DNA of 23,398 bases, from positions 1 through 23,398 of the forward strand of contig CAKOJJ010000022.1 in assembly GCA_934089275.1 (NCBI GenBank). Direction: 5' to 3'. The DNA is from an uncultured Bacilli bacterium (GTDB lineage: Bacteria; Bacillota_I; Bacilli_A; RF39; UBA660). Positions 1 to 6,721 of the stretch are shown piece after piece (the stretch's first letter is position 1; the number at the start of each line of letters is the position of its first letter). Made by a program: the position numbers and the translations under genes. A model generated the notes under the pieces. That model searched no databases and was not told where the DNA came from. It worked only from the letters and a program-made list of their open reading frames with translations.

Positions 1-2
1 TC

Positions 3-182
3 CTTACTACAGCTTATTTTGCTGAAAATTCACGTCCTACATATAAGAAAGTGATAAGCATCTTTTCCTTGCTTCTCGAGTATTTATTTAAGCATAATAT
101 TTTTATATTTCAAAACTACAAAATTTTAAATTTAGAGGCTCAGATTTTTAATATTTGTATTGATTTATATGTAAATTGTTAA
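3..182 (+). CDS. C-terminal end of an unidentified protein (partial, starts before window)
   Basis: From base 3 one plus-strand frame is open for 59 codons and ends in TAA at 180-182. The other two plus frames hit stops early. In DNA this AT-rich, that length without a stop is unusual, and a hairpin with a T-tract follows 16 bases later, as expected at the end of a gene. The encoded tail is basic, then rich in Leu, Ile and Phe, and ends in Val-Asn-Cys. I do not recognise the family. It could still be a chance open frame, because no start is visible. Confidence 0.35.
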   Translation, partial: LTTAYFAENSRPTYKKVISIFSLLLEYLFKHNIFIFQNYKILNLEAQIFNICIDLYVNC

Positions 183-198
183 AATCTGTCAAAAAAAG

Positions 199-228
199 CT
201 ACCAATTTTTAAGTTTGGTAGTTTTTAC
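199..228 (+). terminator. Rho-independent terminator, possibly bidirectional
   Basis: CTACCAA (199-205) pairs with TTGGTAG (215-221), followed by a T-run (222-226). A run of A at 191-197 extends the stem and would give a U-tract on the minus strand too. It would end the plus-strand gene whose tail stops at 182. Confidence 0.6.
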
Positions 229-239
229 ACTTTTTTACA

Positions 240-271
240 AAAAAATAAAGAAAGTTTTTGCAACTTTCTTT
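240..271 (-). terminator. Rho-independent terminator of the 277-1788 gene
   Basis: AAAGAAAGTT (247-256) pairs with AACTTTCTTT (262-271) around a 5-base loop. Read on the minus strand, the stem is followed by a run of U (complement of the A-run at 241-245). It begins 6 bases after the stop codon at 277-279. Confidence 0.75.
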
Positions 272-276
272 ATAAA

Positions 277-1788
277 TTATTCGATACCTGTTGTTGTTTG
301 AGTAATTGTACTAGTGATATAATTTGATAAAATTGATCCTAGTTTTCCGAATTTAGAAACTTTAGTATAAATATCTAATATATCTTCTTGAGATAAACTA
401 CTAAATTCTACGGCATTTTTTAAATCAGGATTTTCTACACTTGGATTAACATCACTTTCATTTTTTACATTTAATTCAATTGTATAAGCTTTTTCACTTA
501 TGTAAGCAGTTAAAGAAATATTTGCTGTGATTTCATTAGTTTTAGCACCTTTTTTAGATGTAAATTTAATTTTACCATTAGCTTGTTCTTTTCCATCTTC
601 CATAACTTTAAATGCTATATCTTCGTTTGTAATATTTATTTCGAAAATATTAGTAACAATATTCATACCTTCGAATTCATTACCAAAGATATTAGTTAAT
701 AACTCAATATAACCATCAGCATCTTCAATTTGTTCAGTTATTGTTTCTTCTTCAAGACTTGATTTTATTTCACTCTTGTCTTTGCCGCTAATTTTACTTA
801 ATTCTGTTAAGAATTTATCATTTTCTAAGATTGATTTTTTAGCAGCATTAGCAATTTTAGCTTGGTTTTCTTTATTTAATTTAATTGTTACTACATTACT
901 ATTTGCTTTCATCTTTTGAGTTTTATCAGCAGCAAGTAATCCAGCTTTAATTGCATCTTTAAAGCCATCAATTAATACTTTTGAATCAACATCTGTTGTT
1001 GTAGTAGAATTGAATATTTCATCTAATCCATCTACCTTTGTATAAATATACTTGTCATAGAAATTACTGAAGTATAAATAAACATTAGAATCTTTCAAAT
1101 AAGTATTTACTTTCAAAGTTTCATCTAAAAGTTCCATTCCAACATTTAAACTTTCAACTGAAACATCAAAATTCATTAATTTATTTGCTAAATCTACACC
1201 ATATTTAGCATTTAATTTAGCACTGTAAGTTGTACTTCCAACTGAAACACGTCCATCTAGACTTAATGTTCCACTTGCTTTAGTTTCATTATTACTTACA
1301 TTTGAAACTTTTTTGAATGCATTATCAATAACAGTAGTTATTCTCTTGTCTGCACTTTTATAAAGGAACATATAACCGAATACACCAAGTATTGCAACTA
1401 CAACAACGATTAGAGCTAATATTATTCCAATTATTAATCCTTTTTTACCTTTTTTCTTAGTTGGTTCCATAGTTGGAGTAACTAGTTCTGAACCATTACT
1501 TACAACAGTATGTTCTCCTGTTGCGTCCATAACATAACTTGCATCTTTTTCAGAAACATCAGTTTGCTCAAGGACATTTCTTTCTACATCAATATTATTT
1601 TCAATTGATGGAGTTTCTTGACTTTCAACTGGATTTGGTTGTGGATTGTTTTGAATATTAATTTTTTCAATTTCTACTCCAGTTGCTTGTGTTTTTTCAA
1701 CATCATTCTCATTTTTTATAGCTGAGCCACAAAATGGGCACATTGTTGAACCGTTTGGAATTTCGTTTCCACACGCATTACATCTCAT
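277..1788 (-). CDS. Zinc-ribbon membrane protein with large extracellular domain (paralogue 1)
   Basis: This 503-residue protein begins with a zinc ribbon: two CxxC knuckles at residues 3-6 and 17-20. An acidic, Thr/Glu/Asn-rich linker follows to about residue 110. A Lys-rich stop-transfer patch and one membrane helix (about 116-142) come next, then an extracellular domain of about 360 residues without cysteine. The layout (cytoplasmic zinc ribbon, one helix, external domain) resembles TcaA/YvbJ-type envelope proteins, but I claim no orthology. A clear SD (AGGAAGGG, 8 bases upstream) fixes the start, and a promoter lies in the 64-base gap to the upstream gene. The external domain shares its order and short motifs with the 1853-3316 product, for example a segment of the form F-[LV]-x-E-[LF]-x-[KR]-I, so the two are diverged tandem paralogues. 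A role in envelope sensing is inference only. Confidence 0.85.
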   Translation of the reverse strand: MRCNACGNEIPNGSTMCPFCGSAIKNENDVEKTQATGVEIEKINIQNNPQPNPVESQETPSIENNIDVERNVLEQTDVSEKDASYVMDATGEHTVVSNGSELVTPTMEPTKKKGKKGLIIGIILALIVVVVAILGVFGYMFLYKSADKRITTVIDNAFKKVSNVSNNETKASGTLSLDGRVSVGSTTYSAKLNAKYGVDLANKLMNFDVSVESLNVGMELLDETLKVNTYLKDSNVYLYFSNFYDKYIYTKVDGLDEIFNSTTTTDVDSKVLIDGFKDAIKAGLLAADKTQKMKANSNVVTIKLNKENQAKIANAAKKSILENDKFLTELSKISGKDKSEIKSSLEEETITEQIEDADGYIELLTNIFGNEFEGMNIVTNIFEINITNEDIAFKVMEDGKEQANGKIKFTSKKGAKTNEITANISLTAYISEKAYTIELNVKNESDVNPSVENPDLKNAVEFSSLSQEDILDIYTKVSKFGKLGSILSNYITSTITQTTTGIE

Positions 1789-1821
1789 ATAAACTTCCCT
1801 TCCTATTTTTTGTCTATATTA

Positions 1822-1850
1822 AATATATACTATTTAATTCACTTTTTCAA
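1822..1850 (-). promoter_or_regulatory. Sigma-A-type promoter for 277-1788
   Basis: On the minus strand, -35 TTGAAA (1845-1850), a 17-base spacer and -10 TATATT (1822-1827). Predicted start of RNA near 1815, giving a leader of about 27 bases with the SD inside it. Confidence 0.6.
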
Positions 1851-1852
1851 TA

Positions 1853-3316
1853 CTATTTTTTTACTTCGTCATATTTACAAGTAATCATTTCACCATTATA
1901 CATACACGAGCATTTTCCAGTATCATCGTCACATACACATTCAAGCGTTGGCTTACATTTATAATCATACGAATCAAACAATTTTTGAATAAATGTTCCA
2001 ATATCTTCTTTATAATAACTCATATTTTCTTTTATTTTCTTAATGTCATCATCATTAAAGTCTCTTACCGATTTACTTTGTTCGATTTCAACGTCAGTTA
2101 AAGATCCTTTTTCTTTTGTTATTAATTTTAATGTTATTATTCCTGTTTTATCATTTATTTTATAAGTTACTTCATAAGTTTCATTTATTACATCTTGAAC
2201 TTGTTTCTTTACTACTGTTAATTCAAAATTTGCTTTTAATTCATCGTTTTCATAATATTTAAAATAATATTTTGTATCCCCGATATCTAAATTGTATTGT
2301 TTTTCATTATAACTTAAACTTATACGATATATTTTCTTGCCATTATAATAAATTTTAATTTTACTTGGACTTTCTTGCTCTTCTTCTGTTTTATATTCAT
2401 ATTCCTTAGTTTTACGATAATTTTCTAATGTTTCAATTATTTCATCAGCTTTCTTATCCTTTATTCTAGCAAATTCATTAACAAAATTACTATCTTCTTT
2501 TAAAGTATTATATAAAGTATTATAGAACATTTGAAGATTAGAATTATTTAATTCAAGTTCTAAGTAATTACTTTTTATAGAATCATCACGATAATTTATT
2601 TCTTCATTTCCCGAAGTGTATTTTAATTTCTTTAAACTATCATTTATCGCGGTATTCAAACCATCTATAATGTTTTGAATATTATAATTTTTTGCTTGAA
2701 GAATTCCGAGTTCATCTTCTAATGGAAATAAAATATATTCATCATTATAAAATTCTTTAGATTTAAAATACACATTGTTTTTATCAACATATAAGGTGTA
2801 AGTAAATTCTTTGCTTTCAAAGACAATGCCGCCTTCATCTTCTTTTGGATCACGCATTTTACCATCTATATATAAATTTTTTGATTTTAAATCTCCAGAA
2901 TATTTTCCTTCAAATTTTGTTCTATAATCGCTTAAATCCAATTCTAAACTATATTCTCCACTTTTTATAGAATTATTCGATAAATAATTATCTAGTATGT
3001 ATTCAGATATACGATCAACTACTTCTGTAAAATATTTATAACTTGTGTCTTTTTTAGGCTTAAATAAATTGAATATTAAAAAAGAAAAGACACCGATTAC
3101 TAGAACAATTAAACAAATGGATGAAATAATAATTTTTTTATTTTTAGGTTCTTTAAAATACGTTTTGATGTCGAATTTTTCATCATTTGCATACATATCC
3201 TCATTTATTTCACCAAATTCCATTGGAGTTATTACTTCTGTATTTGGGTCGTTTTTACAAAAAGGACATATTGTAGATGTTTCAGGTATAATCTTCTTAC
3301 AATTAACGCATTTCAT
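1853..3316 (-). CDS. Zinc-ribbon membrane protein with extracellular Cys-rich tail (paralogue 2)
   Basis: A 487-residue protein with the same plan as its downstream neighbour: an N-terminal zinc ribbon (CxxC at residues 3-6 and 17-20), an acidic linker, one membrane helix (about 62-86) and a large external domain rich in Lys, Asp, Asn and Tyr. It differs in ending with a six-cysteine tail (C454, C460, C462, C469, C471, C480; spacing C-x5-C-x-C-x6-C-x-C-x8-C). The topology puts this tail outside the cell, where disulfides or metal binding are possible. The start is set by a very strong SD (AGGAGGGG at 3321-3328), and a consensus promoter lies upstream. It precedes the paralogous gene by 64 bases on the same strand. 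Function is unknown; the architecture suggests an envelope-associated sensor or regulator. Confidence 0.85.
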   Translation of the reverse strand: MKCVNCKKIIPETSTICPFCKNDPNTEVITPMEFGEINEDMYANDEKFDIKTYFKEPKNKKIIISSICLIVLVIGVFSFLIFNLFKPKKDTSYKYFTEVVDRISEYILDNYLSNNSIKSGEYSLELDLSDYRTKFEGKYSGDLKSKNLYIDGKMRDPKEDEGGIVFESKEFTYTLYVDKNNVYFKSKEFYNDEYILFPLEDELGILQAKNYNIQNIIDGLNTAINDSLKKLKYTSGNEEINYRDDSIKSNYLELELNNSNLQMFYNTLYNTLKEDSNFVNEFARIKDKKADEIIETLENYRKTKEYEYKTEEEQESPSKIKIYYNGKKIYRISLSYNEKQYNLDIGDTKYYFKYYENDELKANFELTVVKKQVQDVINETYEVTYKINDKTGIITLKLITKEKGSLTDVEIEQSKSVRDFNDDDIKKIKENMSYYKEDIGTFIQKLFDSYDYKCKPTLECVCDDDTGKCSCMYNGEMITCKYDEVKK

Positions 3317-3352
3317 TTTACCCCTCCTATTCTATTTTATATCATATAAATA

Positions 3353-3381
3353 ATTATAAAATAATATTTTGTACTTTTCAA
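3353..3381 (-). promoter_or_regulatory. Sigma-A-type promoter for the zinc-ribbon genes
   Basis: On the minus strand, -35 TTGAAA (3376-3381), a 17-base spacer and a perfect -10 TATAAT (3353-3358). It diverges from the SOS polymerase promoter, with about 10 bases between the two -35 boxes. Confidence 0.7.
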
Positions 3382-3389
3382 TAACTTTG

Positions 3390-3418
3390 TTGACTACACC
3401 AAACAAATGTTTTATATT
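3390..3418 (+). promoter_or_regulatory. Sigma-A-type promoter of the translesion polymerase operon
   Basis: -35 TTGACT (3390-3395), a 17-base spacer and -10 TATATT (3413-3418). The predicted RNA start near 3425 leaves a leader of only about 11 bases, with the SD GAGGGA (3425-3430) at its very 5' end. The spacer contains the LexA-like box. Confidence 0.65.
3400..3413 (+). promoter_or_regulatory. LexA/DinR SOS box
   Basis: CAAACAAATGTTTT matches the Gram-positive LexA (DinR) consensus CGAACRNRYGTTYC at 12 of 14 positions, including the AAC...GTT core. It fills the spacer between the -35 and -10 boxes, so a bound repressor would block RNA polymerase. The gene it controls encodes a Y-family polymerase, a classic SOS target, which supports the call. 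Confidence 0.75.
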
Positions 3419-3435
3419 ATATACGAGGGATAATT

Positions 3436-4698
3436 ATGGAAGAACTTAAAATGAAAAGAAATATCATGTGCATTGATTTAAAAAGTTTTTTTGCTTTTGT
3501 TGAATGTGTCGAACGTGGAATTGATCCTTATACGACTCCTTTGATTGTTTGTAATCCTGAACAAAAAGGTGCAATATCATTAGCTGTTACTCCCTATTTA
3601 AAAAGTTTAGGTGTTCCTGGACGTGTAAGAGTTTATGATATACCAAAAAATATAAAATATATAAAAGTTCCTCCAAGAATGAGCCTTTATCAGAAAAAAA
3701 GCAAAGAAGTTATTGGAATATATTTAAAATATGTAGCTAAAGAAGATTTACACGTTTATTCTATTGATGAATGTTTTTTAGATGTTACTAATTATTTAAA
3801 AATGTATAATATGACTGATTATGAACTTGCTTTAACAATTTTAAAAGATATAAAGGATTCTACTGGTCTTGTTGGGACAGCTGGAATCGGGCCAAATATG
3901 TTACTTGCTAAAATAAGCATGGATATTGAAGCAAAACATACAAAAGATAACATTGCCAAATGGACATATGATGATGTCGAAACTAAGCTATGGAGTATTA
4001 AGCCTTTATCAAAAATGTGGGGAATTGGATCTAATCTTGAAAAAAGACTTAATAGTATGAATATTTATTCTGTAAAAGAACTAGCACTTACTTCTAAAGA
4101 AAAACTGATAAAAGAGTTTGGTATTTTAGGTGGAGATTTATATTATCGTGCTAACGGAATTGATTTAACCAAATTAAGTGATTTAAACGATTATAAACCA
4201 AAAGAAAAAAGCATCAGCAATTCTCAAGTTTTATTTAAAGATTATTTCGACTTCAATATTGATATTATTATTTATGAAATAATTGATACTTTATGTAGAA
4301 GACTTAGAAAAGAAAAACTACTTTGTGGGCTTATAAGTTTAGGTATCACTTCTTCAAAAACTTCCTCTGGTAGTTTTCATCATTCTTTAAAATTAAATGA
4401 AAGAACCGACAACGCAAACGAAATATTTAAAACAGCCATGTATATTTTTAACCATTATTACACAAAATTTCCAATAAGAAAGGTATCCATTTCTTTTGGA
4501 AATTTGAGTCCGAATGATAAGATTCAGCTTGATATATTTGAAGATTATGAAGAAATTGAAAAAAGAAAACAAATTGAAGAAACAATCGATGAAGTTAAAG
4601 AACGATTTGGTCCAAATTCAATTTTAAAAGCTTCAAGTTTATTAAGTGATTCAACAATTAAAGAAAGGAATGGTTTAATTGGTGGACACAAAGCATGA
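3436..4698 (+). CDS. Y-family translesion DNA polymerase (UmuC/UvrX/DinB-like)
   Basis: A 420-residue error-prone polymerase that copies past damaged template bases. The first catalytic Asp lies in MCIDLKSFFAFVE (D14), followed by the YSIDECFLD motif (D111, E112) that completes the metal site. The G-x-G-x-N-x-x-L-A-K segment at about 150-160 is typical of the palm/thumb junction, and a little-finger domain follows. Having Phe-Phe in the first motif, a YolD-like partner and an SOS box places it closer to the UvrX/YqjW/UmuC group than to housekeeping DinB. The start is the ATG 5 bases after GAGGGA. An internal ATG at 3451 lacks an SD. The last codons overlap the next gene by 4 bases (ATGA), giving translational coupling. 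A LexA box in the promoter predicts induction by DNA damage. Confidence 0.92.
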   Translation: MEELKMKRNIMCIDLKSFFAFVECVERGIDPYTTPLIVCNPEQKGAISLAVTPYLKSLGVPGRVRVYDIPKNIKYIKVPPRMSLYQKKSKEVIGIYLKYVAKEDLHVYSIDECFLDVTNYLKMYNMTDYELALTILKDIKDSTGLVGTAGIGPNMLLAKISMDIEAKHTKDNIAKWTYDDVETKLWSIKPLSKMWGIGSNLEKRLNSMNIYSVKELALTSKEKLIKEFGILGGDLYYRANGIDLTKLSDLNDYKPKEKSISNSQVLFKDYFDFNIDIIIYEIIDTLCRRLRKEKLLCGLISLGITSSKTSSGSFHHSLKLNERTDNANEIFKTAMYIFNHYYTKFPIRKVSISFGNLSPNDKIQLDIFEDYEEIEKRKQIEETIDEVKERFGPNSILKASSLLSDSTIKERNGLIGGHKA

Positions 4699-5009
4699 AT
4701 CAAAACTCCTCTCATTGGATGCCATTCAATTCACTTTTTAATGGCAATGAAGAAAAAGAAAAAATTACAGTTATAAATAAAAAGAAACCTGTTTTATCTG
4801 AAGAACAAATTGAGGCAATAGAAAATAAAATCATTGAAGCATTTACTGAACAAGTTCCAGTTACAATTACTCACTTTCGTAAATATGACTTTATTGAATC
4901 AACTGGTATTATAACAAAAATAAATTCAGTTAAGAAAACGATTACTTTAAATGATAAAGAAATCATATATTTTATAAATATTATAAAAATTTTTATAAAA
5001 AACACTTGA
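4695..5009 (+). CDS. YolD-like protein
   Basis: A 104-residue protein with the N-terminal W-x-P-F-x-S-L signature (residues 8-14) of the YolD-like family, then a small domain with predicted beta-strands. In Bacillus, yolD and yqjX lie beside the Y-family polymerase genes uvrX and yqjW, and the family is presumed to act with these polymerases. Here it follows the polymerase, overlapping it by 4 bases (ATGA), so the two are co-translated and should share SOS control. The last ~12 residues are Ile/Lys/Phe-rich, and the stop codon overlaps the -35 box of the tRNA promoter. The biochemical role of the family is not established. Confidence 0.8.
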   Translation: MNQNSSHWMPFNSLFNGNEEKEKITVINKKKPVLSEEQIEAIENKIIEAFTEQVPVTITHFRKYDFIESTGIITKINSVKKTITLNDKEIIYFINIIKIFIKNT

Positions 5010-5034
5010 ATTTATATTTTCAATATGCTACAAT
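5006..5034 (+). promoter_or_regulatory. Promoter of tRNA-Ala
   Basis: -35 TTGAAT (5006-5011), a 17-base spacer and -10 TACAAT (5029-5034), with a TG two bases upstream of the -10 (extended -10). The predicted start near 5041 is about 9 bases before the mature tRNA end. The -35 box overlaps the stop codon of the YolD-like gene. Confidence 0.7.
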
Positions 5035-5049
5035 GATTTTGTTGCTGAT

Positions 5050-5126
5050 GGGGAATTAGCTCAGTTGGCTAGAGCACCACGCTTGCACCGTGGGGGTCAG
5101 GGGTTCGAGTCCCCTATTCTCCACCA
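5050..5126 (+). tRNA. tRNA-Ala (anticodon TGC), CCA encoded
   Basis: A complete cloverleaf is visible: acceptor GGGGAAT/ATTCTCC, D-stem GCTC/GAGC, anticodon stem CCACG/CGTGG with loop CTTGCAC (anticodon TGC at 5084-5086), variable loop GGGTC, and T-arm AGGGG-TTCGAGT-CCCCT. The third acceptor pair is G3-U70 (5052 with 5120), the main identity element of alanine tRNAs. The CCA end is encoded at 5124-5126. Confidence 0.97.
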
Positions 5127-5136
5127 TTAGTAAATT

Positions 5137-5160
5137 ACTCACGTTATGTGAGTTTTTTTT
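5137..5160 (+). terminator. Rho-independent terminator after tRNA-Ala
   Basis: ACTCAC (5137-5142) pairs with GTGAGT (5148-5153) around a 5-base loop, followed by T-run 5153-5160. It lies 10 bases after the tRNA. Confidence 0.85.
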
Positions 5161-5192
5161 ATTGTTCAAAATGCCCTGACTCCCATGGGTTA

Positions 5193-5221
5193 TTTAGAAA
5201 AGTAAAGAATTATGCTATAAT
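5193..5221 (+). promoter_or_regulatory. Extended -10 promoter for the HD-domain gene
   Basis: TGC directly before a perfect TATAAT (5216-5221) forms an extended -10. A partial -35 TTTAGA (5193-5198) sits 17 bases upstream. The predicted start near 5228 leaves a leader of about 9 bases, within or next to the SD. Confidence 0.65.
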
Positions 5222-5236
5222 TTAAGTGGTGATCTT

Positions 5237-6247
5237 ATGGATGAATACTTAAAAATATTTATTGATGATGAATATCCCTATTTTATAGATAAATATTTAA
5301 ATACAAAAACAATGAATCGAATTAAACATGTCACTCAATTTTGTGGATGTGACTATACTAAACTTTATTCAACAAAATTTCTTTATACAAGATTTGATCA
5401 TTCCTTAGTTGTAGCTCATATGGTTTGGCATTTTACCCATAATAAACAGGAAACAATTGTTGCTTTATTACATGATGCTGGTACACCTTGTTTTGCTCAT
5501 TGCATCGATTATGTATTTGGCGATTATATAAATCAAGAAAGTTCTGAAAGAAAAATAAGTGATATTATAAAAAATGATCAAGAACTTCTAGCCTATTTGC
5601 AAGAAGACGGTTTAAATATCGAAGATTTAGAAGATTTGAAAAAATATCCTATTTTAGAAAATAAATCTCCAAGACTTTGTGCGGACCGATTGGATGGAGT
5701 ATTACACACATGTTATATTTGGTTACATACACATCAATTAAGTCAAATAAAGAAAGTATATGACGGAATGACAGTATTAATCAATGAAGATGGTATTCCT
5801 GAGATAGGTTTTAAAAATCAAGAAACAGCAAATGAGTTTGTTAATATGGTTTTTACTTATGCAAAAGAATTACAAGGCAACACCGATAAATATATAATGA
5901 AGTATGTATCGGAAATTGTAAAGCTTGCTTTTGAGAGAAAATTAATATCATTAGAAGATCTTTACACAATGAAGGAAAACGACTTATGTGAATATTTTAA
6001 AAAGAATTTTCCTTCTTGGAGCGTTTTTGAGGAAGCAGATACTTTAACTAACACCGAAGATGAACCAGAAGATAATTTTTATATCTCATTTAGCACTAAA
6101 AAACGAAACACTATACCGCTTGTAAAAACTGAAAATGGCAGTGCTAGAATTGATGAGGTTTCTGAATATGCCAATAATATATATCAAGAATATGAAAGAT
6201 TTATAGCGCCAAAATTTGCATATGTTAAAGAACTAAAAAAAATTTAA
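5237..6247 (+). CDS. HD-domain phosphohydrolase (possible nucleotide phosphohydrolase)
   Basis: A 336-residue protein with an HD-superfamily metal site near the N-terminus: H55 (in RFDHSLVVAH), the paired H79-D80 (LLHDAG), H88 (FAH) and D150 (CADRLDG). The order H...HD...D and the R-F-x-H-S segment resemble dGTPase-like and related HD phosphohydrolases. The true substrate cannot be read from the sequence; dNTPs or phosphorylated nucleotides are plausible. The C-terminal half is Lys/Glu-rich with no recognised domain. The start follows SD GTGGTGAT and a good extended -10 promoter. It is a single gene converging on cdd, with a shared terminator. No membrane segment is seen, so the protein should be cytoplasmic. 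Confidence 0.82.
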   Translation: MDEYLKIFIDDEYPYFIDKYLNTKTMNRIKHVTQFCGCDYTKLYSTKFLYTRFDHSLVVAHMVWHFTHNKQETIVALLHDAGTPCFAHCIDYVFGDYINQESSERKISDIIKNDQELLAYLQEDGLNIEDLEDLKKYPILENKSPRLCADRLDGVLHTCYIWLHTHQLSQIKKVYDGMTVLINEDGIPEIGFKNQETANEFVNMVFTYAKELQGNTDKYIMKYVSEIVKLAFERKLISLEDLYTMKENDLCEYFKKNFPSWSVFEEADTLTNTEDEPEDNFYISFSTKKRNTIPLVKTENGSARIDEVSEYANNIYQEYERFIAPKFAYVKELKKI

Positions 6248-6287
6248 AGTAAAAAAGCGAATTTCTTCGCTTTTTTTTACTTTAAAT
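6242..6287. terminator. Bidirectional terminator between convergent genes
   Basis: An inverted repeat of about 20 bases: ATTTAAAGT then A-run and GCGAA (to 6261), mirrored by TTCGC, T-run and ACTTTAAAT (6266-6287), with a 4-base loop and two unpaired bases in the arms. A-rich and T-rich arms give U-tracts in both directions. It serves the HD gene (stop 6245-6247) and cdd (stop 6277-6279); both stop codons are inside the repeat. Confidence 0.85.
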
Positions 6288-6663
6288 CTTCATCTGAAAA
6301 CGGATATGGACAAAGTTCTTTAACTGTTAAGCTTATCTCTTCTCCATTTGGATTCATCGCGATTACTTTCTTATCCGATTCGAAAAATTCGCTTATAACT
6401 TGTCTACAAACCATACAAGAAAATCCAATTTTTTCATTATCACACATAACATATAAAGTTTCAAAGTCGTGTTTTTTATATCCAGCTGATATTGCTGATA
6501 CGATTGCACTTCTTTCTGCACATATGGCAGCTCCATAACTAGCATTCTCAACATTTACTCCATTAAATTCACTTCCATCTTTCATAACAACAATTGAAGC
6601 AACTCTAAAATGTGAATAAGGGCTGTAAGAGTTATTTAATAATTCTTTTAGTTTGTCTTTCAT
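6277..6663 (-). CDS. cdd: Cytidine deaminase
   Basis: Deaminates cytidine and deoxycytidine to uridine and deoxyuridine in pyrimidine salvage. From the chosen start the protein has 128 residues, typical of the small tetrameric Gram-positive Cdd. The zinc site is complete: C48 in AICAERSA with catalytic E50, plus C83 and C86 in FSCMVCRQV. The first cysteine of the PCxxC pair is preceded by Ser rather than Pro. An ATG four codons upstream (6673-6675) is in frame, but GGTGAT lies between the two ATGs at proper SD distance from the second, so I start at 6663. It converges on the HD-domain gene and shares its terminator. No clear promoter is seen in the short gap upstream. Confidence 0.93.
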   Translation of the reverse strand: MKDKLKELLNNSYSPYSHFRVASIVVMKDGSEFNGVNVENASYGAAICAERSAIVSAISAGYKKHDFETLYVMCDNEKIGFSCMVCRQVISEFFESDKKVIAMNPNGEEISLTVKELCPYPFSDEDLK

Positions 6664-6695
6664 ATTTATCACCATTTTTAATTTATCATAAATCG

Positions 6696-6721
6696 AAAAA
6701 AAGGTGAATAATTCTCACCTT
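6696..6721 (-). terminator. Rho-independent terminator of the beta-helix gene
   Basis: AAGGTGA (6701-6707) pairs with TCACCTT (6715-6721). On the minus strand the stem is followed by a U-run (complement of A-run 6696-6702). The stem overlaps the stop codon of the 6720-8474 gene. Confidence 0.8.

Noticed and set aside
6664..6675. Longer cdd start adding Met-Val-Ile-Asn
   Set aside because: The GGTGAT between the two ATGs is the natural SD for the downstream ATG, and family proteins start there.
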